In this document: positions 22,428 to 33,692 of the stretch, piece after piece
Layout of the letters: every line of letters starts with the position of its first letter
Position numbering within the stretch: position 1 is the stretch's first letter
NCBI RefSeq assembly: GCF_049243985.1
Contig: NC_135384.1
Span: 15,744,501 to 15,808,500 of the forward strand
Length of the DNA stretch: 64,000 bases
Reading direction: 5' to 3'
DNA from: Paroedura picta
Taxonomy: Eukaryota > Chordata > Lepidosauria > Squamata > Gekkonidae
The notes under the pieces: model-generated
Database searches by the model: none
Seen by the model: only the letters and a program-made list of their open reading frames with translations
Told to the model about the DNA's origin: nothing
Made by a program: the position numbers and the translations under genes

Positions 22428-22688
22428 AAGATGGGCAGCCGTGTTAGTCTGTCTGCAGCAGTAGAAGAGAACAAGACTCCAGTAGCATCTTGTCAGCTAA
22501 CACAATTTGTGGCAGAGCATGAGCTTTTAGGAGTCAGTGCTAACTTATTCAGATACATGCCTCCAGATATACTTCTTCAGATACACATTCTAGCTGTCTC
22601 TGAAGAAGTGAGCAGTGATTTATGAAAAATTGTACTCTGGCCCAAATTTTGTTAGTCTTTAAGGCGCTCCTGGACTCTTGCTCTTTTC
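22428..22688. mobile_element. Foldback-type repeat (gtgttagtctg family)
   Basis: The left arm 'tagaagagaacaagactcc agtagcatctt' faces the right arm 'ggcgctcctggactcttgctctttt', with 'ttcagatacat'/'tctgaagaagtg' near the centre. It is flanked by leader-exon sequence just to the right. The arms are worn. Confidence 0.6.
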
Positions 22689-22730
22689 TAGTTCAAGAGG
22701 AGGAAAGGGTAATCAACAGAAAATATTTAC

Positions 22731-22780
22731 CTCTAACATAGTTCAGATGGAATCCTTGATGGACTCTATTCATGTCTCAT
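22731..22780 (-). pseudogene. Decayed leader exon of the 17.6-kb OR gene
   Basis: This is homologous to the 51-base coding leader exon but has 50 bases. It reads ATG AGA CAT GAA TAG and has lost one base near its 3' end. The donor gtaaat is kept, so it can still serve as a 5' untranslated exon spliced to the acceptor at 18555 (intron about 4.2 kb). The ATG would then head a four-codon upstream ORF in front of the main start at 18504. Confidence 0.7.
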
Positions 22781-23309
22781 TCCTAAGATACAAGTATTTC
22801 CAGTTCATCTTCTTCAAGCTCCAGTTGGTGCTTCAGATGGTGGTTCTGCAGGCTTCCTTTCCCTTTTGTTCACTTGGTACCAAAATGCTAGTAGCTTTGT
22901 TTTCCGTGTACTTCAACTCCATATCTTTGCACATAATAAAACACGTACTGTACTGACAGACAACATACTGCTTAAAACAGGAGGCAATTGGTTCAGGGCT
23001 CAGGAGGAGAGGCAACACTTTCCGAGGTGATTGGTTCAGAGCCTTGGAGGGGAGGCAGGACTTTGGGGGATGATTGCCACAAGAGTTTTAATGGCTGTCT
23101 CTTCTGGCAATTGCTGTGGAGCTTCATGGCCATTGCATCTTCTTCTTGTGCAGATGGTGTATAGATATGCTACTACCTACCATATTAGCTGGGGGACTGG
23201 AAGGGGAGGGGGGTGAGGGAAGGGTTGACCCTCATAAGGAATGGCATTTAAGGGCTGATAGAGTTAGAATAAAGTTGCCCATTCCCCTTAGTCACCTATG
23301 GGGGATGAA

Positions 23310-23520
23310 GGGGTAGGGCTGCCATATTAAGGCAGGGAAACTTCTGGAGATTTGGGGATGGAACCTAGGGAGGCCAGGGACCTCAATGGGGCACAATGCA
23401 GTAGAGTCTTCCCTACAAAGCATCCATTTCATCCAAGGGAAGTGATCTCTGTTGCCTACAGATCAGTTGTAATTCCAGGGAGTTGACAGGTCCCACCTGG
23501 AGGCTGGCATCCCTAAACTA
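23310..23520. repeat. MITE-like repeat with agggctgccat/ggctggcatccct ends
   Basis: This is a complete-looking member of the family at 2525 and 11572. It contains 'tctggagatttggggatgga', 'acaatgcagtagagtc', 'gaagtgatctctgttgcc' and 'gtcccacctggaggctggcatccct'. Confidence 0.65.
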
Positions 23521-23977
23521 GAACAAAGCAGAGATGTTTTTAAGGAAGTTAAAAGAAAACCAGATGAGACATGTGTCCATCTATGTTGTAATTTAGATAG
23601 AGCCTTGAACAGATGGGTTGAGGGGAGTAATGTCATAAAATTTGAAGAACTGAAGCAACTAATAGGCTTTGGACAGTTCTACAGGCAGGTTCCCTCACAC
23701 TTTAGATGGTTCCTGAGGGATAAAAAAACAGTGGCTGAAGCTGCTACTTTTTAAAGATGAGATTGAGGGGGACTTGGGGAGATCTTTATTTCTACCTCAC
23801 ATCAAGAACAATAAAGTGTGAGGCATTTCAGGAAAAATCAAGTAATATAACACCAACCCCGTGAGATGGGACACTCCCATACAAAACAGACAGGGAGGGA
23901 TAGTGTGTTATCATGGTCCATAAGAGGGACATATAAGAGGTTATTGTCCAAAATTAGAGAACGGAAAAATCCCGAAC

Positions 23978-24155
23978 ATCACCACAGCACTGATAAAGCT
24001 GTTCTTACTGAGCAGTCCTGTCAGAGCTCTCTCAGTCTCACTCACCTCACGGGTTGTCTGTTGTGAGGAGAGGAGGGGAAATCAATTGCAAGTCACTTTG
24101 ACACTCCTTATGGTAGAGAAAAATGGCATATAAGAGCCAACTCTTCATCTTCTAA
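23978..24155 (+). mobile_element. tRNA-derived SINE (CTT-tail family), 5'-truncated
   Basis: It starts within the body at 'caccacagcactgataaagctg' and runs to 'gcatataagagccaactcttc'. The tRNA-like head is missing. Confidence 0.8.
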
Positions 24156-24224
24156 CTGTCAGAAGACTAAAAAGGGCTTAGACAACCATAGAAAACCCAA
24201 AGAGACCCTCTGAGCAGGCTCTCC

Positions 24225-24272
24225 AGATTAGAAGCTACAGCTCTTAACCACTGCACCAAGCTGGCTTTCTAG
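24225..24272 (-). mobile_element. SINE head fragment (same family, opposite strand)
   Basis: The minus strand reads agccagcttggtgcagtgg and 'gctgtagcttctaatct', the tRNA-like head of the SINE at 7853. Confidence 0.7.
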
Positions 24273-24488
24273 TGTTGTCATACCACTGTATGTATAAGAG
24301 TAGCATGTCCACTGCATTCTCCACTTTCATTTTAAAAAGAAACATACACACAAATTAGTCTAGCACCTACTCTTGTGGAGATATAAGGGGAAAACCATAT
24401 CTTTGCAAAAAAGGAATCTAGTGACAGTACATTTCAGAGGGAATTCAGAGAACCTATTACACCTATATTTTCAAGGATACATCATTAT

Positions 24489-25069
24489 GACCAATTATGC
24501 ATGGTGCAGGTAGTCTGAGGTGGTGGCAGCAGGGCATCAGGGCTAATCTCTGATTATGAATGATGCTTCTGCCATTCCGGCCTTGGCCTGGTGTAGCGTC
24601 TCAGATGGCCCGTGGTATGCGAACATGGAAACTCCCGCGTTCCCTGCAATACCACAGGTGCCGTCTGCGGTCCTCCTGGTCCAGCCCAGTGTATAATGGC
24701 CCAATGTACCCCCAACCTACAGTGTCCCTGCAGGGACACCACACACCCCTGTCAGCTCCACAGAACCACGGTGCTGGGCAGGGCATTCCCTCACCCACAC
24801 CTTGGCAAGAGAGCGACATGCCACTCCCCTGCTATTGTGCAGTGGGGGCACCATGCTCCCTGCCCCCCCTCCACTGCCACTGCTGCCGTTCAGTATACTG
24901 AGCTCTCCCAGCCCTGGTGTTGTGCATGCTCACTTGCTATGCCAGGGCAGTTCGCATACGCGGGGGGATTCCCCCCCCCCAATGCATACGTGGGAAACAG
25001 TGGGGCATGCCACCCCACCATAAGGACCCGGCAGCAGCCTGTCGTGGCTGCTGCCATGCATAATCAGTC
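24489..25069. mobile_element. Non-autonomous DNA transposon with gaccaattatgcatgg ends (copy 2)
   Basis: The left end gaccaattatgcatgg faces the right end ccatgcataatcagtc. The 3-bp flank tat is present on both sides (24486-24488 and 25070-25072). The body is GC-rich, about 581 bp. It shares ends and style with 1450-1929, but the interior differs in detail. Confidence 0.72.
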
Positions 25070-25584
25070 TATAAGGATATTCTAGAGCTGATTTTAAATA
25101 AATAAACAAACAAACAAATAAATAAATAATGCACACAAGTCCTGGTGGCCCAGGGGAGGAGAAGTGTCTGCTTCTAGGGGAACGGGCATGGAAACCAAGA
25201 GGATATCGGCCACATGGAAGCCCCTTTGCTGCCATGCTTTATCTGCAGCCACATCATCAGCAGGGAAAACACAGAAACCCATCCTCACTCAGAGGCCACC
25301 CACATGCAGAGTTTGCAGCATTGCGGAGTAGGAGACTGGGTGAATGGACGGTGTAGAGCCATCTGCCAAATATGTCTGTATACCACTGAACTCTAAGTAT
25401 GCCATTTCTCTTCTAGATACGACACTGCAGCCAATAGGGAGCCATGTAAATTAGTTGATAGCTTGTCCTGAAGGCAACTTTACACAATCTGTAAGTGTTG
25501 CCAGTTCTCCAGGACTTGGCATTGCTTGCATGTTACATAAGTGCACTGTTAGGCTCAGCTATGCAGAGGCAAGTTTTTACATAT

Positions 25585-25695
25585 GCCATGTTACGTTTTC
25601 AACCCACCCTTCCTCCAAGGAGCTCAAGGCAGCACATGTCCTTGCCTCCTCTGTATAGCCCTTGCAACAATCCAGTCAGAGAGAGACAGACCTAC
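25585..25695 (-). mobile_element. Worn SINE fragment (ggagctcaaggcagcac type)
   Basis: 'ttcctccaaggagctcaaggcagcac' and the following sequence look like the minus-strand 3' part of a second tRNA-SINE family, also seen at 41373 and 46500. Confidence 0.5.
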
Positions 25696-25869
25696 CTTGA
25701 CAAGACAGTTCTGATGGAGTGGTGTTTAAGGAAATAATTTAACCGGGTAATTGTTAAATATTATATAAGATTGTTTATGTTTTAAACAATATTGTAAACT
25801 GCCCCTAGCTGGCTGCCCAGAAGAGGCAGTCATACAAATTCAGATATAAATAAATCATTTGGCCCATTC

Positions 25870-26465
25870 TCCAACAGCTGTGCTGGATTCCAGTTGAATT
25901 TTGGATCAGCCTTAAGGTTCTAGTAATCACCTTTAAGGCCATATGCGGTCTGGACCCAGTGTACCTGAGAGACCGTCTTTCTGCCTACAACCCTCAAAGA
26001 GCTTTACAGTCCACTACTTCCAACTGCCTGGTGATCCCTGGCCCCATGGAAGCTCGCTTGACCTCAGCCAGGGCCAGATCTTTCTCCATCCTGGCCCTGA
26101 CCTGATGGAGATCAGGGCCTGAATGGAACCTGAAAATTCTGCAGGGCCTGCAAAAAGGAGTTCCCCCACCAGGCATTTGGTTGAGGTCGACCTTCCATTG
26201 GCCCCCGAGCCTTCCTCCCATGAAAACTACCACTGATTTGTCCAACTCACAGAGCCATCAGTACACTGTAGTTAAATTACTGTTTTCCATTGGTCTACTG
26301 TTCCACTGTTCCAGCATAGTGTTCTATTGTCATCACTGTATTGTTACTGTTTACTATTGTTATCTGTACTGTTACCTGTTCACTAAATTCTATGTAAACC
26401 ACCCTGAGTCTTAGAGGAGGGCAGTATATGTATGAATGAACGAACAAACGAACAACTGAACGAAT
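25870..26465 (+). mobile_element. L2-type LINE, 3' end with C-terminal ORF2 piece
   Basis: The plus strand encodes an L2-like C-terminus across 25880-26100 (CWIPVEFWISLKVLVITFKA, then LDPVYLRDRLSAYNP). An untranslated tail follows: 'tgtaaaccaccctgagtct' then tgaatgaacgaac-type repeats. It is 5'-truncated. Confidence 0.8.
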
Positions 26466-27023
26466 ATTCATTTGTTCAAACAAACAAAAACAAATAAGTA
26501 AATTTCTATATACTGAAGTTTACCAGTTACTCTCTGTCTCAAAATTATGAAAGGTACATATTTTATACAATCTTATTTGGACACTGCTTGCTTAGCTGTT
26601 TCTATAAATATGATGCCAAATTCTGTAAATATATTGCTATGTATTATAAGCTAAATTTAGCAATGAAGTGTTAACTTCTTTCAACAATACAGCAATGTTT
26701 CCAAGAGGGTCCCTGGGGGTAGAAGTTTTCTCTGTGATTTATCCTTCCTTCCTCTTCACCCTCCAACAGGGAGGGGTTATGATATGACTAAGAATAAAGA
26801 AAGCCAAGTAGAAGCAAATATCTAACTTTTCCTTCCCAGCTCCAGCGAATGTCCTTTTGTTAAAATGGGATTTATTTAAATAAAGATGGAGAACGACTAC
26901 CAGTATGTTGCTATTGCATGAATGCATGTTAAAGCCAAACTCCTGAGCCGGCAACTGAAGCACAAATTTGTAAACATCACAAAGGGACAAAGACAAAACA
27001 CCAGGAAAATATATTGGTTAGGA

Positions 27024-27074
27024 ATGGAATATGAATGGAAAACATCAGAGATTTCTTCTGCAACCATCTTAGAG
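27024..27074 (+). CDS. Coding leader exon of the 31.3-kb olfactory receptor
   Basis: ATG at 27024 (ggaATGg context) opens 17 codons, MEYEWKTSEISSATILE, ending GAG before the donor gtaaac. The phase is 0, matching the acceptor at 31313 (intron 4238 bp). It aligns without gaps with the 13192-13242 exon: W at residue 5, S at 8, I at 10 and a C-terminal ILE. The upstream bases 'ggttaggaatgg' also match 'tcttaggaatgg' there. The downstream receptor exon has no ATG of its own before helix 1. Transcript support is not available here. Confidence 0.8.
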
Positions 27075-27079
27075 GTAAA

Positions 27080-28625
27080 CTTTTATTGATTTATATCCGT
27101 TTTTTTGTCCCCACTTACTGTACTTGAGACAGGACATTTTAACTTTTATTCCATGGGACTAAATAATAAGGAAAACAAATCACGACAACAAAAATCAATA
27201 GCCTGAAACCTACTCAGCATATAGATACCAACTCATTTGGCTGCTTTTCCTTAGAGTTTTCCTTAGAGTTTTCCAAAGCACCTTCAGTAAATCCAATGGA
27301 ACTTCTCTCTGTTATGGACCAGATGAACAATTGGAATTGGGATCAGATCAGTGAGATCTACCGAATGCAAATCTCTAACTTTTTGTGGGATATTCCCACA
27401 GAATGTGAATCTGTGAATCCCTAGGACTGCCCATGGTTTACCAAGAAAGAAATAGTGATGGCAGGTATGCATACAAGAGGCAGAATTATATGACTCCTCT
27501 TGAGTTAACTAGTCAATACCATAAGCATGTTTTTTGGATAGCATACATTTCTTCCACATTAAGAGTCCAGGGCAATATATATAATTTTAAATGTTAGTAA
27601 GTGCCAGAAGCTGATTTCATCATCATATTAAATAATCTGCTCAACTAGATTGTCAATTACAGCCCTAAATATTTGTCTTCTTAATGGGATTACTTGTTTA
27701 GACTGGAGCAAACTGGAGTAGACTAGTATAGCACAGTTCATATGTGTAGAGAGATGAAGCATCAAAAACTTGGATTCAGTTCATGTTAGCGGTATTCAGA
27801 TCTTGTTAATAGTTTTAACTCCTGTGGTCCAGACACAAACTTTGAGACATTATATTAGCTCAGGTTTTTTGAACCAGTTCAGAAACATATTATGTAGGAT
27901 TAACAGGCCTTAACCATCTTTAGCTCATCAAGCTGGCAGAAGGCTATCTAGCAATGCTCTGTAAACCTGTGAACTAGTTGGAATGTCCCTTCCCCCTGCC
28001 CCCCGTGGACCCAGACAACTAGAAACAAAAATTAGGGTTTACCAAGTGGCTGTTGAGCAGCATTTTTAGTAGTAAGTTACCAACTGTGTTTGAATCACTG
28101 TTAAGATCACTACAAGATGAAATATAATTCCAATAAAATTAATTTTATTTGTACATTTGTACATTTGTTCATTCGTACATTTATAAAATTAATCCAGTAA
28201 TGTATTTTAAAAAATTAAAACATGATGATTGTATATTGCATGCCACTCAAAAGCAAAGAATTCCATGACTAGCCTAAAATACAATATGTCATCAGAACTG
28301 ATTGCAGATCTTCAGTATTATGAACGTGTTTCAATGCAACCCCAAGCAGAGTTGTGCCCTTCTAACCCTCATGATTTCCATGGAATTGCGTATAACTCTG
28401 CTTAGGATTCCACTGAATAAATTGGTTTCAGTTAATGCAGAAATTAGACATTCTCTGTTTTCTGTGTGCTTGTATAGCTAGATTTACGACTCATATTGAT
28501 TTAGGGTCTTGTTTTTTGTTTTTTGGTGTGGTCTATTTTTGAGTTGTGGGCTCTCCTTTTAAGGCAGCTTCTGATATTTTCCACTGCATTTTATGGTTGA
28601 AGAAATTACTTTAGACATTACTAAA
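27080..28625. other. Intron of the 31.3-kb OR gene; nothing recognised
   Basis: This is A/T-rich sequence with no recognisable gene or confident repeat. Short minus-strand frames here have no family resemblance. Confidence 0.4.
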
Positions 28626-28627
28626 AG

Positions 28628-28822
28628 AGACCAGGCTGGCCTTATTTCAACAGATCTTGGGAACTAAACAGGGTTGGCCCTGGCTAGTATTTGAAAAGGG
28701 CACCACCAAGGAATGATGCAGGGGCCAGCAATGGCAATCAACCTCTAAATGTATCTTGCCTTGAAAACCCAACAGGGTTGCCATAAGGAAGCTCTGACTT
28801 GATACAGTGATAACAAAAAATG
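28628..28822 (+). mobile_element. 5S rRNA-derived SINE
   Basis: 'gatcttgggaactaaacagggttgg' and 'ctggctagtatttg' match the internal promoter region of 5S rRNA. The SINE tail follows: 'ggcaatggcaatcaacctct', 'cttgccttgaaaaccc' and 'gggttgccataag'. A second copy is at 33490. Confidence 0.8.
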
Positions 28823-28869
28823 ATATTGCTTTCTGGGAGGGAAGATGGCAAGCCATGTCAGCTTCTTGC

Positions 28870-28950
28870 TGGTTAATTGACCATGTCAGTTACAAGGTCG
28901 GGATACTTATGTACCTCATGTTGCTTTCAGAGAGTTAGCTTTTAAAAGAT
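28870..28950. repeat. Short dispersed repeat, matches 30905-30970
   Basis: 'gaccatgtcagttacaaggtc' and 'ggatacttatgtacctcatg' recur almost unchanged at 30905. Both copies lie in the same intron; the family is unknown. Confidence 0.6.
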
Positions 28951-29139
28951 ATAACGTGTCGTTTTAATATTTTGGGAGCTACATCTTTGCACAGAGATCT
29001 AAATATTTTTTAAAAATATTTTGTAGCCCATCCTAAGAAGTTGCCCATCAACTTCAATGGTGTCTCTGACTTCTAGGATTTTGGGGGAGGGAGAAAAATC
29101 ACTCTGTCTACTTTCTCCTTTATCATACCTTCCTTATAA

Positions 29140-29505
29140 ACCCCCCCTTCCCCGAGTTCAAAGTCCCAGACTTGTTAACCTTTTCTTATAGGAAATGTGC
29201 CCCGCCAAACCTTTAATAATCCTGGTTGCCTTTTTATGACTTTTTCTGTCTTTGCAGTATGGTTTTTGAGATACAGAGATGAGAACTGTACTCAGTAATA
29301 CAAATGAAACTGCACAAGAGATCTGTTCATGAGTTTTACAATAGTGGCTGTTTTGTTTTCAGTTGCTTTTCTAATAAACCCCAGCAGGGAGTTTGCCTTT
29401 TTGATCTCTGCCACTCAATGTCAACGTTTTCATTGAACTGTTTACTACAACCCCTCAAAATATTTTGCATACTGAACCTTGAAATAGAGCAAACCAAGGC
29501 CATGT
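29140..29505 (-). mobile_element. CR1/L3-type LINE fragment (tentative)
   Basis: 'tttttctgtctttgcagtat', 'agaactgtactcagtaata' and 'gccttttt' resemble a worn reverse-oriented CR1-clade piece. I recognise it by pattern only. Confidence 0.4.
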
Positions 29506-29789
29506 CATCTTAGAGAAAGCCCACAGATTACCACTTCCTTAACACTGTAAAATATTGACAATCTCTGAATGGTGAATTCTATCACTACAGTGTACACAAT
29601 TGAATTATTTACTGTGCTTTTCTCCTTATAGTGTGGTACTGCTACATAATTTTCAACCCCCCCTGACAGGCATTCTGGAACAGTGAAGTGGTCAGATAGC
29701 CATGCCAACCCTATATGTGTGTTAATGGTGGCATGTACAAAAGAAACCAAAACCCAACCTAACCAGAAAAGTTAGGAACCCAAAGATTG

Positions 29790-30602
29790 AGCTTGTTATG
29801 TGCGAAGTCGTGTCCGACCTATCGCGACCCCATGGACAATGATCCTCCAGGCCTTCCTGTCCTCTACCATTCCCCGGAGTCCATTTAAGTTTGCACCTAC
29901 TGCTTCAGTGACTCCATCCATCCACCTCATTCTCTGTCATCCCCTTCTTCTTCTTTTGCCCTCAATCGCTCCCAGCGTTAGGCTCTTCTCCAGGGAGTCC
30001 TTCCTTCTCATGAGGTGGCCAAAGTATTTGAGTTTCATCTTCAGGATCTGGCCTTCTAAAGAGCAGTCAGGGCTGATCTCCTCTAGGACTGACCGGTTTG
30101 TTCGCCTTGCAGTCCAAGGGACTCGCAAGGGTCTTCTCCAGCACCAGAGTTCAAAAGCCTCAATTCTTTGATGCTCGACCTTCCTTATGGTCCAACTTTC
30201 ACAGCCATACATTGCAACTGGGAAGACCATAGCCTTAACTAAACGCACTTTTGTTGGCAGGGTGATGTCTCTGCTTTTTTGGATGTTGTCTAGATTTGCC
30301 ATAGCTTTCCTCCCCAGGAGCAAGCGTCTTTTAATTTCTTTGCTGCAGTCCCCATCTGCAGTGATCTTGGAGCCCAGGAAAATGAAATCTGTCACTATCT
30401 CCATTTCTTCCCCATCTATTTGCCAGGAATTGAGAGGGCCGGATGCCATGATCTTTGTTTTCTTGATGTTGAGTTTCAAGCCAACTTTTGCACTCTCCTC
30501 CTTCACCTGCATCAACAGGCTCTTTAGTTCCTCTTCACTTTCTGCCATTAGAGTGGTATCATCTGCATATCTGAGGTTGTTGATATTAAGATTGAGCTGC
30601 AA
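29790..30602 (-). mobile_element. Bov-B (RTE) LINE, 5'-truncated, long open RT C-terminal part
   Basis: The minus strand has a 221-residue open frame with the reverse transcriptase catalytic motif in 'NNLRYADDTTLMAESEEEL'. It continues 'KTKIMASGPLNSWQIDGEE', 'KSRDITLPTKVRLVKAMVFP', 'YGCESWT' and 'YFGHLMRRKDSLEKSLTLG', all diagnostic of Bov-B ORF2. The RT N-terminal part and the endonuclease are missing, so it cannot move itself. The tail end reads 'gtccgacctatcgcgaccccatgg'. It lies in the intron of the 31.3-kb OR, opposite to that gene. Its openness suggests fairly recent insertion. Confidence 0.93.
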
Positions 30603-30688
30603 AAATAATTTTTAAAAATTTGCAAAATATTTATTACATAAAGTGCAATAATTCAATTTTATTTTTTAAAAAATCTATAAATCACATA

Positions 30689-30873
30689 GACTATTTACGC
30701 ACTGGGGGTTTCATGCCGGGCTTTAGGCTTGGGTTTTAGTTGTGGTAGGTTGCCTCAACTCTTCCTGCACCCACATGGGGGAGCATTTCACCTTGTGCAT
30801 CTCATCCCCCCCCCCCAGATTTGTGCTCCTGCACAGGAGCTAGGGCAGTCAAGTTCCCAGTGCATAAACGGTC
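30689..30873. mobile_element. Short non-autonomous DNA transposon (gactatttacgcactggg ends)
   Basis: The left end gactatttacgcactggg faces the right end cccagtgcataaacggtc. The flank is ata on both sides (30686-30688 and 30874-30876). At 185 bp it seems a shorter relative of the elements at 1450 and 24489, sharing gac-g-ttatgca. Confidence 0.65.
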
Positions 30874-30899
30874 ATAGTTATCATAATTTAAAAACATCA

Positions 30900-31065
30900 C
30901 AATTTTTGACCATGTCAATTACAAGGTCAGGATACTTATGTACCACATGTTGCTTTCAGAGAGTTACACATGGAAAAAACCAACATGGAATGGACTAAAT
31001 GCATTTTGACCCCAGGGGGTCTTCTTCAGTGGTCAAATTGTCATGAGAAATGCACTCAAACATAA
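30900..31065. repeat. Dispersed repeat, longer copy of the 28870 element
   Basis: It shares its first ~65 bp with 28870-28950 and continues 'gaccccagggggtcttcttcagtgg'. It contains the short palindrome gaccccagggggtc. Confidence 0.5.
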
Positions 31066-31312
31066 AATCAAAGGGCTTGCTGGGTGGCAAAGAAAAATCT
31101 GTTTGATGCTGCACCAACTAGTCTTTCTAATATAAAAATATCTGATTTGGAGCTTTAATATACTTCAAGAGGCCACCGCTCTCTGCTTTTGCCCAGGTCT
31201 CAATCACCGGTACATTTCCACATGTGTCAGAAAAAGCTGGTGGGCTTGTGTCAGGGAAGGAAGGGGACCTGTTCCTTCCCAGTGGACTAACACTCTTCAA
31301 ACTATATTTCAG

Positions 31313-32281
31313 AATGAGCTTGATATTCATCAGCAAGCAGAAGTTGGGAGCAACCAGTCAAGCATCACAACATTCATCCTTCTTGGATTCGAGAAATTCT
31401 TTCAATTTCACATTTTCCTGTTCATTCTGTCTCTAGCCATCTACATTCTGGCTGTTGCTGGGAACCTCCTAATTATTGTCCTAGTTGCTGTTGACCAGCA
31501 CCTTCACACACCTATGTATTTCTTCCTGATGAACTTGTCTGCCTTGGAAACCTGCTACATTTCAAACATCCTTCCCAGGATGCTGTCCAGCTTTCTAACT
31601 GGAGATAGATCCATTTCGTTTGAAGGCTGCATCTCACAGTGGTATTTTTTTGCTTTCTTTGGATCCACTGAATGCTACCTCCTCTCTATGATGTCTTACG
31701 ATCGATACTTGGCAATCTGCAAACCTCTTCATTATATGACCCTCATGAATGGCAGACTCTGCCTGCAATTGGCTTCCACGGCTTGGATGAGTGGGATAAT
31801 AACCAGCACAATAATAACCTCCTTTATGCTACAATTGACATTCTGTGGCCCCCGTGAAATCGACCACTTCTTTTGTGACATATTTCCATTGGCAGACCTC
31901 TCCTGTAGCAATCCTTACTTTGTGAAGCTTGCAACCTATATTCTGGGAGCCATGGGAACTGTTGTCCCTTTTAAACTAACACTGGTTTCCTACATCTGCA
32001 TTATATCCACTGTCTTGAGAATTCCATGCAAGGTTGCCCAACAGAAGGCCTTCTCCACCTGCTCATCCCATCTCATTGTAATAATCCTTTTTTATGGCTC
32101 CTTATTCATGGTCTATGTAATCCCTGAAACAGACAACCTGAAGGAGCTACACAAAACCTTCTCTCTGTTCTATACTGTTCTTACTCCCATACTCAACCCT
32201 CTCATATACAGTTTGAGAAACCGAGAGGTGAAAGAAGGTCTTTGCAGATTACGCAGGAAGTTCAGCAACAGAGTTTTCTAA
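31313..32281 (+). CDS. Olfactory receptor (class II, group A), main coding exon
   Basis: The exon opens after an acceptor (actatatttcag) with AAT GAG CTT GAT ATT CAT CAG CAA, in frame and open to the stop: 322 residues. There is no ATG between acceptor and helix 1, and the first in-frame ATG (31514) lies in PMYFFL at the start of helix 2. A start there would delete helix 1, so an upstream start is needed. The exon at 27024-27074 supplies one, giving 339 residues. The motifs are a NQSS sequon, PMYFFLMNLS, MSYDRYLAIC, FFCDIFPLADLSC, KAFSTCSSHL and NPLIYSLRN. It is the first of two group A genes on the plus strand, opposite to the other six receptors. Confidence 0.93.
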   Translation, partial: NELDIHQQAEVGSNQSSITTFILLGFEKFFQFHIFLFILSLAIYILAVAGNLLIIVLVAVDQHLHTPMYFFLMNLSALETCYISNILPRMLSSFLTGDRSISFEGCISQWYFFAFFGSTECYLLSMMSYDRYLAICKPLHYMTLMNGRLCLQLASTAWMSGIITSTIITSFMLQLTFCGPREIDHFFCDIFPLADLSCSNPYFVKLATYILGAMGTVVPFKLTLVSYICIISTVLRIPCKVAQQKAFSTCSSHLIVIILFYGSLFMVYVIPETDNLKELHKTFSLFYTVLTPILNPLIYSLRNREVKEGLCRLRRKFSNRVF

Positions 32282-33488
32282 TCTAAGACTGGTTTGATGG
32301 GTTTCCTGGACCTTGATAGAGAATTTGGCATCTAGAAATGACTAAAGGTCTTTGGGGCAAAGATTAATTGATCTTGTTTACGAAACTCTGTAAAGTGCCA
32401 GGTGCTAGAGTAACAGTGTAGGTTTTGACATTGTTAATATTTTCATGACTTTTTTTTATCAACCCATGAAATCGGTGATGAAATTCCAAACACTGGCCTC
32501 AAATATCTGATATGTGCTCCTTTTGAAATTATTCCTTCCAGCTAATCTTGCAGCTAATTTTAATCATTAAAATCTCATACATCTAAAAGGATATGCAGAA
32601 CAGATGTTTGCTTGGCATGTGGCATTAAAGAGCTAGAGGGGAAAGATTCAAGTTCTACATCCATGACTATATCCTTGTAAAGATTACATACTGTGTGTAT
32701 GTATTATGTAATTAGAATGCTGTCAAAACCTTGTGGGATTTGAAAAGTTTAATGTTTGATTCTGTTTGATTTTATTCCTCATCTCTACAATGGGTGCCAT
32801 GTTGCAATATTCGTTGTATTGTGCAAAACCCTTTTGTTTATGGGAAACTGGAAGCCATTCAGCCCTGGGATTCTTACACATAGCTCACATCACCTGCTCA
32901 GTTACCTTCCCCCTCCCCTTGCTGGGCCCCTTCCCTGTCACACCCATCGTAATTCCTGTCTCCTCAGGCCTGCCAAGCACCTGGACTGTTCCTGCTATCT
33001 TCTTTATGATCTTTTTTGATAAGTGCCTAGCCCACACCCACGGCCTCAGGGGCTGCTGCCATGCCGACCATCTGCAACTCAAGGGGAGTGGGAGTGGGTA
33101 CGCCAAAAGCAATATCGGTCCTGTCCTCAGTTCAAGCAAGGAACGTGTGCATTGCTGTGCCAATGCTACCCAATATAGAAATCTGATTTTACAATCACAA
33201 GTCCTGTTGGGGTCTACATGGGACAATCCTCACAGATACACATTGTTGTATACAATCACAGGGGGGGTATTCTCTGTAAATCAACCAGCTTTTCTGCTGC
33301 TGAAAAAGGAAGTGGATGGGACTCCCTGATACCTTCAAATGTCTAGATGGTTTATCATCTGCATAGAAAAAAGCCATGTATGGTAGCTACAGTAATGAGG
33401 ATAGGGATTTTGGGCTACATGGTATGGGAAAAGCTCACTGGATCCAATCAAAAGAGACAGATTTCAATTGAAGTCACAGTTCTAATAG
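32282..33488. other. 3' flank of the 31.3-kb OR; nothing recognised
   Basis: Frames at about 32756-33329 overlap on both strands and show no known domain. I do not call a gene. The rest is unremarkable. Confidence 0.4.
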
Positions 33489-33489
33489 C

Positions 33490-33692
33490 CCATATTAGCC
33501 CAATCATGTTTGAGCTTGGTAGCTAATCAGGATTGGTAGTTGATTGGAAAGCCAACAAGGAAGACTTGGACTGCTAAGTAGAGGAGGTCACTGGCAAACC
33601 ACCTCTGCTGATCTCTTGCCTTCAAAATCTCATAAGGAGGAACTTTATGGGATCACTGCAAGTTGGTTGCAACTCATTGACTCACTTTACTT
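33490..33692 (+). mobile_element. 5S rRNA-derived SINE, second copy
   Basis: A worn 5S-like head ('ttgagcttggtagctaatcagg') is followed by 'cactggcaaaccacctctgctgatctcttgccttcaaaatctcataagg', as at 28628. Confidence 0.75.

Noticed and set aside
28628-28822. 5S rRNA gene
   Set aside because: Only the internal-promoter part is similar, and it is joined to a SINE tail; it is a 5S-derived SINE.
32756-33329. Possible gene of up to 187 residues
   Set aside because: Overlapping frames on both strands, proline- and cysteine-rich, with no known domain, and the reading depends on GC-rich patches.
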